A stretch of DNA of 64,000 bases from Cyrtodaria siliqua (taxonomy: Eukaryota > Mollusca > Bivalvia > Adapedonta > Hiatellidae): NCBI GenBank assembly GCA_037043455.1, contig JAWPHD010002614.1:62001-126000 (forward strand). The letters run 5' to 3'. The position numbers and the translations under genes were made by a program. Every line of letters begins with the position of its first letter. The stretch's first letter is position 1. The notes under the pieces are model-generated. The model saw only the letters and a list, made by a program, of their open reading frames with translations. It did no database searches and had not been told where the DNA came from. Of the stretch, positions 1 through 11,166 are shown piece by piece.

Positions 1-400
1 GCGAAGGGTTGAAATAAACATACTCGTTCAAACACACAATGGATTTATTCCTGAATAATTGGTCATTGTCTTTGAGCCATATTCATTTCAAGCTTTCAAT
101 TAAAGATAGGATTAAATAAGTCGGTATTCTTTCTTAATATCATGTTCCGGAAGCAATATCATGATTGACGGGTGTTCCTTTAACATTTGTTGAACTGTTT
201 AATTTATGCGTTATAAGGTATTGAGAAAATTCAATATTGTAAAAATAAAACAATTATCATCATTTATTTGTCACTTTTCTATAATTGTTTCAATGTCAAT
301 TTAATATATGAATTAATCATAGCTAAACTGCTAATGATAATTCTGATACATGGTTACTCTAAGAGATAACCAGTCCATTTCATCATATTAGGTTATATTG
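1..400. other. No recognised feature
   Basis: AT-rich sequence with short open frames only. I see no conserved motif, tandem repeat or inverted repeat here. Confidence 0.5.
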
Positions 401-530
401 GGACAGCAACCTCAGTGGGAGATGAGTTGAAGTTTCCCTCAGACATGCCTCCGCCAGAGAGCAAACCCACGAGATGCAGAGGTCTGAAGCTCTAAAGCCG
501 AGGCCTTATCCACTGAGCTACCGAGGCCGC
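400..530 (-). repeat. tRNA-derived SINE-like element
   Basis: Read on the minus strand, the head starts at 530 with GCGGCCTCGG and has a perfect RNA polymerase III box A (TAGCTCAGTGG, 510-520). A weak box B-like stretch (GGGTTTGCTC, 459-468) follows at roughly tRNA spacing. The body continues past the tRNA-like part to about 400, which is typical of a SINE and not of a tRNA gene. No anticodon arm pairs convincingly, so I do not call a functional tRNA. The 3' boundary is uncertain. Confidence 0.65.
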
Positions 531-655
531 TAATGCTATCTTGAACTTGCAAGGCTGTATATAGTATTGTTAGAGCTGAAAGTAGTCCCACCAACCCCAA
601 ACATTGAACACCTTAAAGAGACATTTGAATTTTTCCACACTTTAAGAAATTATAT

Positions 656-713
656 ATAGGGTGCACCAAACCTCACACTTACCCTAATGTCAACCCAATA
701 AGACGGGACAAAA
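656..713 (-). mobile_element. Short fragment of R1 retroelement tail
   Basis: On the minus strand this matches the part of R1 seen at 9054-9105 and 18356-18415 (the stretch containing TTTGGTGCACCCTA). It is a short truncated copy of the 3' tail family that follows the reverse-transcriptase remnant at 19265-20066. Confidence 0.6.
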
Positions 714-2994
714 ATTAACAATTTGTATCATGTACCGGTACTATGAATCAATAATTAGTTTTGTTTTAAATTTAATAAAATAAAAACTTAATAATACGAG
801 GAAGTTTTCAAGTGTGCCTTTAAATTTAAGTTTTAATACTATTTATATAAGATTGGATAAGAGTAAGATCTTCCGTTGTTATTACACATGTGGTAATACA
901 ACATTATGTCCAGGGTTCGAAGATTTGAGATGCGCGTAACGGCTTGTAGAAATTATAAGGAGCATATGTGCGATATTACAAAACTGGTTTTTAGTGGTTT
1001 CTAAACCAGGTACTCGGAAGACGATTTTATTTTAAATAAAAGGCAAGTTCCGCGTGGCACCATCTGTATGTGTTAAATTATACAAATTTAATTTAATGAC
1101 TACCGAAAATAACTAGTCACAAGGACCGATCGGCTTTCAAGGACGCTCGGTCCCTACAAAAAAACTGGTTTCGGACCGACGGACGCCCGTTTAGGTCGAA
1201 CCTTGAATTATTTATTATAATTGCATGTGATACCATTTGATATTTATAAAAGTATAACTGAAGACGACTGAGGAAAATTGAATTGAATCATACTTGACAC
1301 AACCAAACCAGTGACAAAATAAACGTACACGATTGTATGTGTTATAAGCAACCATTAAAAGATAACCAACATGTATGTTTAATTATTTGCCCGAACAAAT
1401 TCATACTTGTACATTATTAAAACACTAGACACAAGCAAAATGTGTACTTCAAGAAATCCACCATCACTCAAGCCTGACACAAAGAAAATTGTGGTACTTC
1501 AGTACAATTCGTTAAACTTAACACACATAATCAGAATACTTCTGTTGTTGTCCATAAATTTAATTTAGTCTCGTCACTTTCTTCCTGTTATTCCCAGTTA
1601 TCCTTGCACTTCAGCATAATAGTCTCATTAGTATGTGCTATCAAACCATCCATGTTTTGAATGGAAAGATGTTTAAATGATCATCAACACATCATAGGTT
1701 ATTTAGAGCCACCCAGAGATAGATGAAGAATACATGACGTAAATAGAAATCCACGTTCTCCTCTTACTCCGGTTTATGGCACCATCAGACGGATGCGGCT
1801 ACGTGCTTTGCCAAAGAACACAGCAACGAAACTCGGTGGCACCGCAGAGGTTTGGACCCGCTCGTCAACATTTTAACCCACAGGCAATGGCTTGTATTTT
1901 GAGTCCACAGCCTGTAAGTCTGCCCTACACCAACTCCCAGCCAGTTTTGATAGTGCAGCTGTCTAGCTTTTGCAACACCGGATTCAGGTTAATCTGAAAT
2001 GAATAAATTATGTCTAATAAAATTGCTGCATTTAGAAACAAGTGATCAGATTTTTTCTTCAAAACTGGGTTCGCCATTTTTTTAATGAAACTATTGCTAG
2101 AGGTATAAAGATAAATTGATGTGCAGACAATTATATGCAGTATAATTATCTGTTATTTTTCTGTAAAGATTGCTGCACCTTTAATACATTTTCTTCAATA
2201 TGCCAATGCATAACCGTATCACACAATCATTCTTTTTGATAGCAAATACAATATATTTTGGCCAGAAGTATCTCAAACTTACTATTTTACAAGGACATGG
2301 CACACTGTTCAGTTTTGAGATTATCCCAGTTGAAGCTTCTCTGCACTTGCCATTGATGATTTGTCCTTCTATCCATAGATGTATTTTATCCACTGAAACA
2401 AAAAAATATCGTTTATTTCATATTTTGATACTTAATACATGTTTTCAGTTAAAAATGAATATTTAAACTACTGTCCAACATGTAACCTACATGTTGCACA
2501 AAGTGTGTGGATGCAGGGACGTAGAAAGTTTCTGGTGCGTGGGGTAACTGAAAAAGGCTCTGGGCAGTAAACGGATATCTTCGATTGTCATGTTTATCGA
2601 TAAACACTTCAGAAATTATATAAATATAATCTAAATATTAACGTCCTTTTTTCGTTGAAACATGAAGCTCGCAAATATTCCGAGTTTCTCAATAAAAATA
2701 CACCCAGTCGAATCGCCAAATAAAAGAACTTTAGAAATGCCATGTCCATTCAACTCAATCGTCTCTTAAAAGTTCTGTTGGGTAATATATCTATAACAAA
2801 TTGCCACAAATAAGTAATATTGGTAAAATAAAACAATATCCGATGCTTGCTTCTTACCTGTAACTGTTCAGAAAATCGGCAATGTATGTATCAGCCACCA
2901 TGCTACGTGTGACAACACAACACAGCGTGTTGAAAATGTGTCCTTGTTATGACGTCACGCAACTTGACAGGGGAGATAAATCGATAAGTGGCCT
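714..2994. other. Unassigned sequence
   Basis: No recognisable gene. An open frame at 1776-1996 encodes a 73-residue product unlike anything I know. Its DNA looks like a repeat body, and the nearby stretch 1695-1722 resembles 51003-51030 (TTATTTAGAGCC). Otherwise it is AT-rich with no clear repeats or signals. Confidence 0.4.
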
Positions 2995-2996
2995 AC

Positions 2997-3325
2997 TTAT
3001 TGGAAAGGCGTATACAACAGATGCCAAATAGTTTTTACTGTGGTTTGATGTATACAAATAGTTTTTGCAACATTAATTAAGGTACCCCGGGGAAATGTAC
3101 CATTTAATTGATTTCCACCACTTTCAACGTGTTTTATAATTAACTTTCGAAATTCATCGCTAAGATACGCTCGTTCATGCCTTAGCGAGGTCATGATATA
3201 CACAAACAATAAGTCGAGTCGAATCCCTGTCAACATTGATTGACAGCATCCTCTCACGAGGCAAACCGCCGGTCGAGGTCAGTGTCACAAAATGGGGATT
3301 CTCTAACTTGTTGTACCAGGCGTAG
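2997..3325 (-). mobile_element. Tc1/mariner-type element, truncated left part (copy A)
   Basis: The left inverted end begins at 3325 on the minus strand with CTACGCCTGGTACAACAAG and is flanked by TA (3326-3327). Inside, from an ATG at 3192-3194 down to 2997, an open frame encodes a helix-turn-helix-like segment: SDEFRKLIIKHVESGG, then VAKTICIHQTTVKTIW. This resembles the N-terminal DNA-binding domain of Tc1/mariner transposases ('..VA..~i..TTV..IW..'). The catalytic DDE region and the right inverted end are missing; similarity to the other copies stops near 2995. It is the inverted counterpart of copies at 8669-9875 and 59371-60004. It cannot encode an active transposase. Confidence 0.7.
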
Positions 3326-3479
3326 TATCGTTACGAAACGATCAAACATCGGTATTTATTTATCATGGAATTATTACGTGACTGCTATTGATGTCGAACA
3401 TGACACTCTAACATTATAAATACACCTTCAAGTAGACGAAAACATTATTTTACTGACTTCTTTGTCTCATTGGTAAACC

Positions 3480-3660
3480 TGCCTGCACTTTTTTCCGCTT
3501 CCTGTCTCGGCGATGGAAAGTTGCATGAATGTGATATAACTGCCATAATTAAGAGACGCTAAAAAGGTTTCTTACCATTAGCAGATTAGGCGGATTACAC
3601 ATTCTTTTATTTGAATTGTATAATACAATCATTAGAAATCGGAAGATGTATTCCGTCGGA
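3480..3660 (+). repeat. Dispersed repeat R3 (copy in block A)
   Basis: A family recurring about eleven times in the window. Its landmarks are 'gaaagttgc.tgaatgt', 'ggcataattaag' followed by GACG(T/C)TAAA and GGTTTCTTA, then a short hairpin ATTGTAT/ATACAAT and 'cattag'. In blocks A, B and C it sits just upstream of the LINE remnant. Other copies lie near 7855, 8470, 11775, 21690, 41015, 45515, 47085, 53740, 59115 and 62130. It has no coding potential; it may be a SINE body or a MITE. Confidence 0.6.
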
Positions 3661-4835
3661 ATTACGAGTTGTAACACGGGAGAAGACGTATGCAGAATGT
3701 CGAAACAAATGCTCCAACTTAGGCTCTGTAATACATCCATTTTGCATTTTCGCTTCCACCCTTTTATCTCCAACATTTGTCAAGACGCAATGCTTTTCAG
3801 ATAAAACATTATCAACTGTTTTGATGTAAAGGAAAACATGTGAATATCAAGCGTTTGTTTTGTAAAAACATTCTTGGAGTAAAACTGACAACAAGTAATG
3901 CTAGGGTTTACGTTGCATTGGGGGCGTTATCCACTATTTATCACAAAATATACTAGCATAGTTAGATATTGGTTGAAATTAGTTACAACAGAAAATATAA
4001 TTTTATCATCTGCGAGTAAATATAAATCTTCATTATCTGATTGTGAAAGTGGTTTTATACAGTTGGTTATCCAGTGTAAAATCTCTGCTTAATATATACG
4101 TATGGCTTTATGCACTTATGGTATGATCCTTTAAGGGTGAACCATCACACATTTTGTATTTAGCTTTAAACAGAGGTTGGTGGATTGCTTTATTAAAAAA
4201 TGGAACACTGATCTACAAGCAAATAGAGTATTATCAAGGTTGTATAGACATGGTAAAAATAATTTTGGATATGAAAATTATCTGAACATTTTATGTATAA
4301 AACGATTACGAAGTGTTTTTACTAAATTACTTTTATCTTGACATAGCTTAAGAATTTAGAAATGTCGTTATGCAAGACATAGGATTGAAAGAAATTAAAG
4401 ACTTTGTCAAATATATAATTCAAATGAAATTGAAGACGAATTTCACTTCGTTTTAATGTGTACAGCTTATACTGATATTAGAAAGAAATATATCAGAAAC
4501 TATTAATACAAAGGCCAAATATGTTTACATTTGTAATACAATATAATCATAAAAGAAGAAATACCTTTTTAATGAATTAAACATTTGTCAGAGGCGTTCT
4601 ATATCTGTCAGATGTTCTCTATTCCAAATATTATTTCTTAAAACATATTTAAGTACATCCTCACATAAACAGTTATTTTATATATTTATAATTCCTTTTG
4701 TTTTTTTATATCGTCGGATTATTGATTAAAATGTGGGATTGATATGATCTATGATTAATTAAGGAGTATATGTACTGTATTACAAATTATGTATGTAATG
4801 ATGAGAAACTGTAAAAGTTTAAATCAATATAATAT
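3660..4835 (+). pseudogene. Degraded LINE ORF2 C-terminal region (copy A)
   Basis: Translation in shifting frames gives the C-terminal part of a LINE reverse-transcriptase polyprotein. First comes RYPLF..(K/R)Y..IVRYWLKLV near 3920-3985. Then from about 4165 comes FKQRLVDCFIKKWNTDL, then NFGYENYL, and a zinc-knuckle-like segment near 4400-4480 containing EIEDEFHFVLMC and AYTDIRKKYI. These match the 'GELGRYPL...FKQR..D.F...W...C..C...E.EFHF...C..Y..R' pattern common to mollusc LINEs. In-frame stops (for example after FTKLLLS and RNY) and frame shifts show it is dead. The 3' end has a short (ATCT)n tail near 4835. Clade not determined. The same region is present at 6662-7850, 7990-8460 and 57790-59105 on the opposite strand. 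Confidence 0.75.
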
Positions 4836-6333
4836 CTATCTATCTTTGTTCTATGAATACGTCACCATAAATGATATGTAGAACAGAATACTAATCAACA
4901 AAATTTATTCTTTCTGAAATGATTGCATTGTGAACTATCTGATGCTAAATATGTTTACTTATGTTTAAAATGCAACTTTACTGAATTATACGGACACTGC
5001 ATCGATACATGCTGATATCATCAGTGATTCTCCGAGTTATATTGCCTAATTTCAATACCTTTAATTAGACTTAACAATTGTGTCATACGAAGATTGCACG
5101 TTGTATTATTACGACTTACATGTTGCCCGCAGTTATTATTGTTTTTAAACGTGACTCCCGCTGTTTGTAGTTCGTTAATCTCGACCAATCTTTCCCAGAG
5201 TCCATTACCTTGACCTCTATCAACGTCTTAAAAAGTAGTCGACGATCACATGATAAGTTGTCACATGACTTTAGCTAAAATATGAAAATATGAAAATAGC
5301 AACAGAACTTCAACACCGTAACACCACCAACTATCGGCCGTTGATTGACAAGTAAACGATCGAAAGAGCACGACTTATTATCTACATTTTGATATATAAT
5401 ATAGGTTAGTACTTTAATTTAAGTAGGTTGTTAAGATCTATGTGATATTAGAAAGTGCTGGTAAGAAAATCGCTGTACTGTTACGTTATGGGGACGATTT
5501 GGCGGTGACTATTTTAAAGTTTTGCCGGCGGAGTGATATGCCAAAGTACAAACCTTTATTTTACCGCAATATAATCCTCAGCATAATTTACTGCATATTT
5601 AACACATAAGTATTTCATATGAAGTTAATTCAGAAAATATTAGTGTCATCAAGAAATTTTGCATTTCCACCGTTTTTTATCGTTTGCCAAGATTATTGGT
5701 AATTGGTGAGACGTTGGCAGAGATGTATGTGTATGCAAGGAACGACAACTCTGGGTAGAGATTGAATCTCGAACTGACATTTCGTCGGATGAATCAGATC
5801 GATACCCAACAACTACTTCCGTTATGGTATGCACATGTAGTGTTAAGATCCGAAAGCATGGAAATGGAGGAACATGCGTTTTGAACATAATTATCTGTCA
5901 TCTACTTGTCATGATATTGTTTGTTTGATTTCCGTTTTATGTCGCCTCCAAACTTGTTTTCTCTTTAAGTCTACATAGTTTCTTTATACATGGTCCAGAA
6001 TCGTGATATGGATAGTATGACTGTCACTATTATGGCACAGGAATTAAACACAAAAATATATAATATGTATACAGTGCCTGTGTGATACTTGTGGAGACAT
6101 TCGGGTATACAATATTACCATGTTCGAACTTAATTTATAGATACATTTTGGTATATAACAACATTGAGCCCGTGTATATATTTATAGGTTATTAACTGGG
6201 GGTAGGTTTGACTCTTTGTGATATTGGCTGGAGATAGCCATATGAAGTCCGAGAGCGTTAGCATGATATGAATGGTTGGTAGACGATTATTAATACAAAT
6301 ATCAATAATTTAATGCCAAATGTATGTAACGCG
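4836..6333 (+). repeat. Unknown segment x1, inverted duplicate of 56895-57785
   Basis: Reverse-complement similarity to 56895-57785 is clear over its whole length except for the 580-bp insertion at 5185-5764. A short piece also recurs at 19140-19282. A small frame common to two copies (5649-5888 minus; 57270-57476 plus) encodes MFKTHVPPFPCFRI.TLHVH; I do not recognise it. No transposase or reverse-transcriptase motif is visible. Confidence 0.6.
5185..5764. mobile_element. Non-autonomous DNA transposon (MITE-like) with 8-bp target duplication
   Basis: This stretch is absent from the otherwise matching copy at 57465-57480, giving an inferred empty site. It is bounded by the direct repeat AATCTCGA (5177-5184 and 5765-5772). 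Its ends are inverted repeats: CCAATCTTTCCCAGAGT at the left, and CAATCTCTACCCAGAGT when the right end is read on the minus strand (about 15 of 17 match with one gap). It holds no transposase. An 8-bp duplication fits the hAT superfamily among others; the ends do not settle which. Confidence 0.7.
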
Positions 6334-6661
6334 TTCAAGAAATAGTTAAAGACTGTACAACTCAGATGAAACATGTAAGGTTTGTTGAAACATAAAGTAT
6401 AGAACAGTACAGCTAGTAAAGAAATAAAGCTCTGGTCGTTTTAACTCTACAAATGGGTATCAAAAGCATCATGTGCATCTCGCAGAGAAGACCCTTCTTA
6501 TAGAAAAGCTACACCTTTGATGCACAAGTGTCTGCAGGTGTATTGCACGGGTCCAGTGTTTATTTTATACAAACATATCTCTACTTATTACATTTGTTAC
6601 TATATATATAGTAACAAAAAAGGCCTGTTTTCATGTAAAACAGGCATATTAGATAAGCGCG
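6334..6661 (+). repeat. Unknown segment x2, direct duplicate of 56486-56826
   Basis: Direct similarity to 56486-56826 (from 'gactgtacaactcagatg' to 'agataagcgc'). In block C this segment is followed by inverted x1; here it is followed directly by the minus-strand LINE. The junction at 6661 therefore marks a deletion of about 1.04 kb relative to block C. Confidence 0.65.
6594..6645. repeat. 24-bp perfect palindrome followed by a 9-bp-stem hairpin
   Basis: 6594-6617 is a perfect palindrome centred on the TATATATATA run (half-site TTGTTACTATAT). Immediately after it, 6623-6645 forms a hairpin with stem GCCTGTTTT / AAAACAGGC and a 5-base loop. In the block C copy (about 56758-56815) both are present but imperfect. 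No terminator or gene is nearby to give them a transcriptional role. Confidence 0.7.
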
Positions 6662-7850
6662 TGATTATAATCACATGAAAAGATTCACATATTTCTACAC
6701 ACTCACTTATAGTTCAATTTTCAAAACGTATACTGCTTAATTAATCATAGATCATATCAAACCCACATTTTAATCAATAATACAAGGATATCAAAAATCA
6801 ATAGGAATTATAAATATATAAAATAACAATTTATGTGAGGATGTGTTTAAATAAGTTTATAGAAATAATATTTGGAATAGAGAACATCTGAGAGTGAACG
6901 CCTCTGACAAATGTTTAATTAATTTAAAGTTATTTCTTCTTTGAAGATTATAGCAGTACTGTATTACAAATGTAAACATATTTGGCCTTTGTATTAATAG
7001 TTTCTGATATATTTCTTTTTAATATCAGTATAAGCTGTCCAAATTAAAATGAAGTGAAATTTGACAGATTTACATATTTGACAAACTCTTTCATTTCTTT
7101 CAATCCTATGTCTTGCTTAACGACCTTTCTCAATTCCTAAGCTATGTCTAGATAAATGTAATTTAGTAAAAAAAATTCGTAATTGTGTTGTACATAAAAT
7201 ATTCAGATAATTTAATATCCAAAATTATCTTTAACATGTCTATACAAACTTGATAATACTCTATTTGCTTGTAGATCAGTGTTCCATTTTTGAATAATGC
7301 AATCCACCAACCTCTGTTTAAAGCTAAATACAAAATATTTGGTGGTTCACCATGAAAGGATCATACCATAAGTGCATAAAGCCATACGTATATATTAGCA
7401 GAGATTTTACATTGGATAATAACCAACTGTTTAACCACTTTCACAATCAGATAATGAAGATTTATATTTACTCGTAGATGATAAAATAATATTTTCTGTT
7501 GTAACTAATTTCAACCAATATCTAACTATGCTAGTATATCTTATTATAAATAGTGGATAACGCCCCAATTCACCTTAAACACCAGCGTTACTCGTTGTCA
7601 GGTTTTCTCCTAGAATATCTTTACAAAACAAACGCTTGATTTTCACGTATTGACAAATGTTGGAGATAAAAGGGTGGAAAGCGAAAATGTATATTGACTG
7701 TATTACAGAGCCTAAGTTGGAGCATTTGTTTTGACAGTCTACACACGTCTTCTCCCGTGTTACAACTCGTAATTCAGACGGAAAACAACTTCCGGTTTCT
7801 AATGATTGTATTATACAATTCAAATTAAAAAAAAAATTGTATTACGCCTA
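6662..7850 (-). pseudogene. Degraded LINE ORF2 C-terminal region (copy B1)
   Basis: Reverse complement of copy A and direct counterpart of 57790-58790. It includes the zinc-knuckle-like part near 7020-7100, the FKQR region near 7290-7330 and the RYPLF region near 7540-7570. Frame breaks are numerous. The stretch 7390-7980 is followed by a second partial copy (7990-8460), so this part is tandemly duplicated here but single in block C. Confidence 0.7.
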
Positions 7851-7989
7851 ATTATGAGAAAACCTTTTAGCCACTCTTAATTATGCCAGTTATATTACAT
7901 TTACGAAACTTTCCTTCGCCGAGACAGAAACCGGAAAAGTGTAGGCAGGAATACCAATGAGACAAAGAAATCAGTAAATAATGTCTTCG

Positions 7990-8460
7990 TCTAATTTTAC
8001 TTTGAATAACCAATTGTTTAACCACTTTCAAGATCAGATAATGAAGTTTTATATTTACTCGTAGATGATAAAATCATAATTACAACTAATTTCAACCAAT
8101 ATCGAACTATTCTATTATATCTTGTAGTAAATAGTGGATAACGCCCCAATTCACCGTAAACACCAGTCGGTTTTACTCCTAGAATGTTTTTACAAAACAA
8201 AAACTTGATTTTCACATGTTTTCCCTTACAACAAAGCAGTTTATAATATTTTATCTGAAAAGCATTGCTTATTGACAAATGTTGGAGACAAAAGGGTGGA
8301 AAGCGAAAATGTATAATGAATGTATTACAGAGCCTTTTTTGGAGCGTTTGTTTCTTCAGTCTGCACACATCTTCTCCTGTGTTACAACTCGTAATTCAGA
8401 CGGAATACAACTTCCGGTTTCTAATGATTGTATTATACAATTCAAATTAACATATGTGTA
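7990..8460 (-). pseudogene. Second partial LINE copy (B2), local tandem duplicate
   Basis: Minus-strand frame 8018-8368 encodes FLFCKNILGVKPTGVYGEL, then GRYPLFTTRYNRIVRYWLKL, the same LINE segment as copies A and C. It repeats 7400-7850 in the same orientation, with an R3 copy (7855-7980) between. It is closer in sequence to 58640-59110 than B1 is, which suggests an unequal exchange or local duplication after the B/C split. Confidence 0.7.
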
Positions 8461-8668
8461 ATACGCCTAATGATAAGAAACCTTTTTAGCGTCTCTTTAT
8501 TATGCCAGTTATATTACATTCACGCAAACTTCCTTCAATGAGTCAAAGAAATCAGTAAAATAATGTCTTCGTCATCTTGAAGGTGTATTTCTTTTGTTAG
8601 AGTGTCATGTTCGACATCACTAGCAGTGGCATAATTATTCCATGATAAATAATTACCGATGTTTGATA

Positions 8669-9875
8669 CTACGCCTTGCACATACAAGTTAGAGAATCCC
8701 CATTTTGTGACAATTGAAGTTGGCATCGACATCAAATATATGTACGCACGCCACTGACCTCTATCGGCGGTTTGCCTCTTGAGACGCTGCTGTCAATCAA
8801 TTTTGACACGGATTAGACTCGACTTATTTGTTTGTCTATGATCTTTCTTGTCGTGCCCTTAATGGTTTATTCTCTTGTTGCTCCGGCTTCTGCAAAGTCA
8901 CTGAGTACCTTCATTGTGGCTTTCTAGGCTATAGTTTTTTTTTGTATTATGTTTACACGAGATATTTGTGTTTCACTTATATTGCCTATTAATGCTGCCT
9001 TGTTGGTTAGAGGTTAGATCATGGCGGGGATTTCTTTATTTACACTGTCCTGTTTTAATGGGATGAAGTAGGGTATGTGTGAGGTTTGGTGCACCCTAGA
9101 ACCGGTTTAAACCCCCAGTGGCCTACTTTGACACTGACCGTTCCAAGGCGGTAGCCCTATTGTCAACCCTTTTGTGTTTGTGATGTCGTTTGTATTTATT
9201 ATTACTTTTGCCTTCTTGTTTGTCTGTTTGCGTGTTTGTTTCTGTGTTTTGTGGTTGACTGTCCTCCTTGAATGCTACATTCCCTGTCCGATCTTTTTAT
9301 ATTTCTTTTTATTGTTTGTGTATCAATTAAATGGTACATTTCACCGGGGTACCTTAATAAATGTTGTACAAACTCTTTGTATACACGAAACCACAGTAAA
9401 ATCTATTTGGCACCGGTTGTGTATGACGGGTACAGTGAAGCCATCAAAACGGTAATCGTAATTCACCTTAATGTCGATGTTATCCCCTCTACCCAATTCT
9501 TTCAAAAAAGCCATGTTTCATTGCTCACTACGCGACACGAAATGAAGCTATATAGATCTAAAACAAATACACGGTGCTGTGCAGAAACAATCAGGGCAGA
9601 AACATTTTTGACATGTATTTTGAATAGTCAATCTGGTGACTTTCAATTTTTGGCCAAGAGTTATACGCTGGAAAATCTCGGGCCAGTCGGAACAAAGGCT
9701 CTCAAAATTGCCACTTTTGATGTTAATTCAAGGTCTTGATGCGCTGTAAATTTTGATTATGTCCAGTAAACGCTTTTCGTTTTCAACAAGCGAGAAAGGT
9801 CAAGGCAATACAACACAGACGAACTTTTGATTCGCCGCAAAGTGAAGTTTCTCTAACTTGTTGTGCAAAGCGTAG
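8669..9875 (+). mobile_element. Tc1/mariner-type element (copy B) interrupted by an R1 tail
   Basis: The left inverted end starts at 8669 (CTACGCCTTGCACATACAAG) and is preceded by TA (8667-8668). The right end finishes at 9875 (its minus strand starts CTACGCTTTGCACAACAAG) and is followed by TA (9876-9877). TA flanks and matched inverted ends are the signature of Tc1/mariner insertion. Inside, 9320-9455 encodes LINVVQTLCIHETTVKSIWH and TGTVKPSKR, the second part of a helix-turn-helix DNA-binding domain. The domain's first part has been replaced by the R1 copy at 8848-9310. There is no DDE catalytic region, so this is a dead remnant. Confidence 0.8.
8848..9310 (+). mobile_element. R1 retroelement 3' tail, 5'-truncated, inside the Tc1/mariner remnant
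   Basis: It begins at 'cttgtcgtgccc', matching 20107 onward, which directly follows the reverse-transcriptase remnant in the same orientation. It includes 'atggcggggatttctt', the TTTGGTGCACCC stretch and a hairpin (CAGTG / CACTG, 9116-9136). After that comes ACCGTTCCAAGGCGG, then a tail ending 'ccctgtccgatctttttat'. 5' truncation is typical of retrotransposed copies. Block C lacks it, so insertion postdates the B/C duplication. Confidence 0.75.
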
Positions 9876-10896
9876 TAATGAGAAACAGCAGTGGTTTGTC
9901 TCCCCTAATAACTCTCCCACAAACAACTAAACTGCTCCACAGTGTTTAAATATAAACGAGTGAAACATGCCATGCGCAGTGAAGCAGTCTACCAAATAGT
10001 CAGGTTCAATCTTTTGGTTCACCTCCGTTTTAATTGTTGTTTCCCTATATCAGTATTCATTTCAATACCAATTATAAACCATTCAACCTTTCGCCATTAA
10101 TCAAAATCTGCTCTCCTTTTTCTGGCGATTTCGAGACTGATGTGCTCTGGCGTCATATCTGCCATTGCCCGACGCACAAAAGGAGTTAAGAATACCAAGT
10201 ACATTTTATCTCTAAATTTATGCATTAAAGCTTGTTAATTTTTAACTAAATTACCTCAAATAATACATAAGTAATTTCATTTTCACGCTCAACCGTGTAT
10301 TTTAGAGTGTTTTCATTGATTCATACTGAATTTAACTTGACAGTGAACTCGCTCCTCAACGTTTACAATGCCTTTCCTATGGGACAAAATGGCGGTATAC
10401 TCCCCGATCTCGAAATCTCGCAAAAACGAGTGCGGGATTTGATAATTGCAAAATCGAGAATTGCAAAGTATTTTTCTATTAACATGTGTTTAAACAATAT
10501 CAAGTCATTTTTTTGAAAGTCATATTGTTTGAAATAATACTGGATTATGCACGAGTACTATTCAAAATACACACCATCTAATTGCAGTACAATGATAAAC
10601 ACAAAGGATATCAAATATTTGGACCTGGCTGTTTTCAAGCGGCTAGAAGGGAGAAAATTTACAGATTAATGCTGTCTCCCATTACCAAGTTTCTAGAAAA
10701 CTAACTTCGCAGTTCCAATTGTGCTTTAATGGAGCTTGGCATATCATTGAACAAGCGGGATAAATTATCTAAAAATAGTAAAAACGTGTGGTATCTAAAT
10801 TATCCTGAATAATATAATTACGTCTGTTTAATGTTCAGTGCATTTATGTAGCATACTATTCCTTTTTGTGTGATTTGCAAGTAAAATGTGTGTGGT

Positions 10897-10914
10897 GGGT
10901 GGGAGGGGGAGGGG
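10897..10914 (+). other. Potential G-quadruplex
   Basis: Four G runs in 18 bases (GGGTGGGAGGGGGAGGGG), with single-base loops. The block C copy has lost this stretch (the region near 61140 goes straight to 'ctttcgatgag'). Confidence 0.65.
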
Positions 10915-11020
10915 TTGATAAAATGCATACAGAATTGAAATTATCTTTCTCTTTAGATGAGTTACATCATGCTTAATGAATAAATCTAAGTAATACATAA
11001 ATAGAGAAGTCAACAAGTCA

Positions 11021-11166
11021 CTAGGGTAAGTAAGTCACCAGGAAAGCAAGCAAACAGTTAAGTAAGTAAAAAATAAGTAAGCATGTAAGTAAGTCAATAA
11101 GTAAGTAAATAAGAAAGTGAGTTAGTAAGTGAGAAAGTAAGCAAGTAAGTAAGTAAGAAAGTAAGA
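11021..11166 (+). repeat. AAGT/AAGC microsatellite
   Basis: Imperfect tetranucleotide run (aagt with aagc, aaga variants). Counterpart at 61205-61500 is longer, so the array length differs between the two duplicated blocks. Confidence 0.85.

Noticed and set aside
1776..1996. 73-codon frame MAPSDGCGYV... as a host gene
   Set aside because: No recognisable domain, no upstream or downstream exon signals; sequence looks like a repeat body.
10295..10516. Small frame shared with 60626-60817 (GGILPDLEI, NNIKSFF) as a conserved gene
   Set aside because: The frames start at different places and most differences between copies change the amino acid, which suggests no constraint.
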